A stretch of DNA of 5,396 nt, taken from positions 1 to 5,396 of the forward strand of contig SLFV01000359.1 in NCBI GenBank assembly GCA_007124075.1, in the 5' to 3' direction. Made by a program: the position numbers and the translations under genes. This document shows positions 5,273 to 5,396 of this stretch, in pieces; position 1 is the stretch's first letter, and every line of letters starts with the position of its first letter. The notes beneath the pieces were generated by a model, which did not search any database, was not told the DNA's origin, and was given only the letters and a program-made list of their open reading frames with translations. This stretch comes from Roseimaritima sp. (lineage in GTDB: Bacteria > Planctomycetota > Planctomycetia > Pirellulales > Pirellulaceae).

Positions 5273-5396
5273 TTAGATAGAAAGAGCGAGGCGTTTTGAC
5301 CGGCCGCTGCGGTAGACTTCCGCAGGCGTTTGGCGGTCGAGCGAACTGTGTTTTCGCTCGCGGGTGTAGAAGTCAAAGTAACTGCTCAACCCTTTA
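5273..5396 (-). CDS. IS3-family transposase (orfB, integrase core) C-terminus, partial
   Basis: The frame enters from the right edge (first full codon at 5395) and ends at TAA 5275-5273, giving 40 residues. SSYFDFYTRERKHSSLDRQ followed by TPAEVY is the conserved end of the rve integrase domain of IS3-family OrfB (usual form YFxFYNxxRxHxSLxxxTPAEVY). The DDE catalytic residues lie upstream, outside the window. Its orientation opposes the FGE/avd genes. The tail SGRSKRLALSI after the motif is of ordinary length. Confidence 0.9.
   Translation of the reverse strand, partial: KGLSSYFDFYTRERKHSSLDRQTPAEVYRSGRSKRLALSI

Larger units (their letters stand above)
5233..5396 (-). mobile_element. IS3-family insertion sequence, right end (continues beyond window)
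   Basis: The element comprises the C-terminal part of an orfB integrase on the minus strand and the terminal inverted repeat downstream of it. The end begins TGAAGTGGACCCC at 5233. The left end, target duplication and the orfA/orfB frameshift region lie outside the window. Confidence 0.75.

Noticed and set aside
4615..5376. Long minus-strand open frame of 253 codons
   Set aside because: It runs antisense to the FGE-like gene and avd and across the IS3 end, has no recognisable domain, and its composition is that of a mirror frame.
4950..5396. Template repeat or reverse transcriptase of the proposed DGR
   Set aside because: I compared the GFR region with the rest of the window by eye and saw no second copy, and no frame shows reverse-transcriptase motifs.

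Overview
The window looks like chromosome of a moderately GC-rich Gram-negative bacterium. A planctomycete (Pirellulaceae-like) is my best guess, judging from the formylglycine-generating-enzyme-like secreted protein, the OmpA-linked binding protein, the general base composition and the scarcity of clear Shine-Dalgarno sites. This assignment is inference; no taxonomic marker gene is present.

Left part (1-3476, all minus strand): a two-gene operon. The first gene (1647-3476) encodes a 609-residue AAA+ ATPase with a degenerate N-terminal ATPase-like half and an intact C-terminal AAA module. Its stop codon overlaps by one base (TAATG) the start of the second gene (1647 down to the window edge). 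That gene encodes an exported type-2 periplasmic binding protein fused to an OmpA-like peptidoglycan-binding domain, itself interrupted by an insert of about 65 residues. The overlap implies coupled translation. The pair is probably a functional unit linking a cytoplasmic remodelling ATPase to a cell-envelope ligand sensor or binder. It does not look like a classical ABC importer, because no permease is visible.

Middle (3477-4300): a non-coding stretch with a possible sigma70-like promoter for the operon, several inverted and direct repeats, and a frameshifted C-terminal fragment of an IS91-family (Y2) transposase.

Right part (4300-5193, plus strand): the remains of a diversity-generating retroelement (DGR) target cassette. 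An exported FGE/SUMF1-fold (C-type-lectin-like) protein has lost the middle of its C-terminal domain. Its original C-terminus (ending ...GFRSSTRLQVIA) survives in another frame. It overlaps by GTGA the start of a truncated Avd-like four-helix-bundle gene. No reverse transcriptase or template repeat is seen. The Avd gene ends prematurely, and 40 bp further on an IS3-family element begins (right inverted repeat at 5233, transposase C-terminus on the minus strand running off the window). The right half is thus a graveyard of mobile and retroelement pieces beside an intact, less well known AAA/binding-protein operon.
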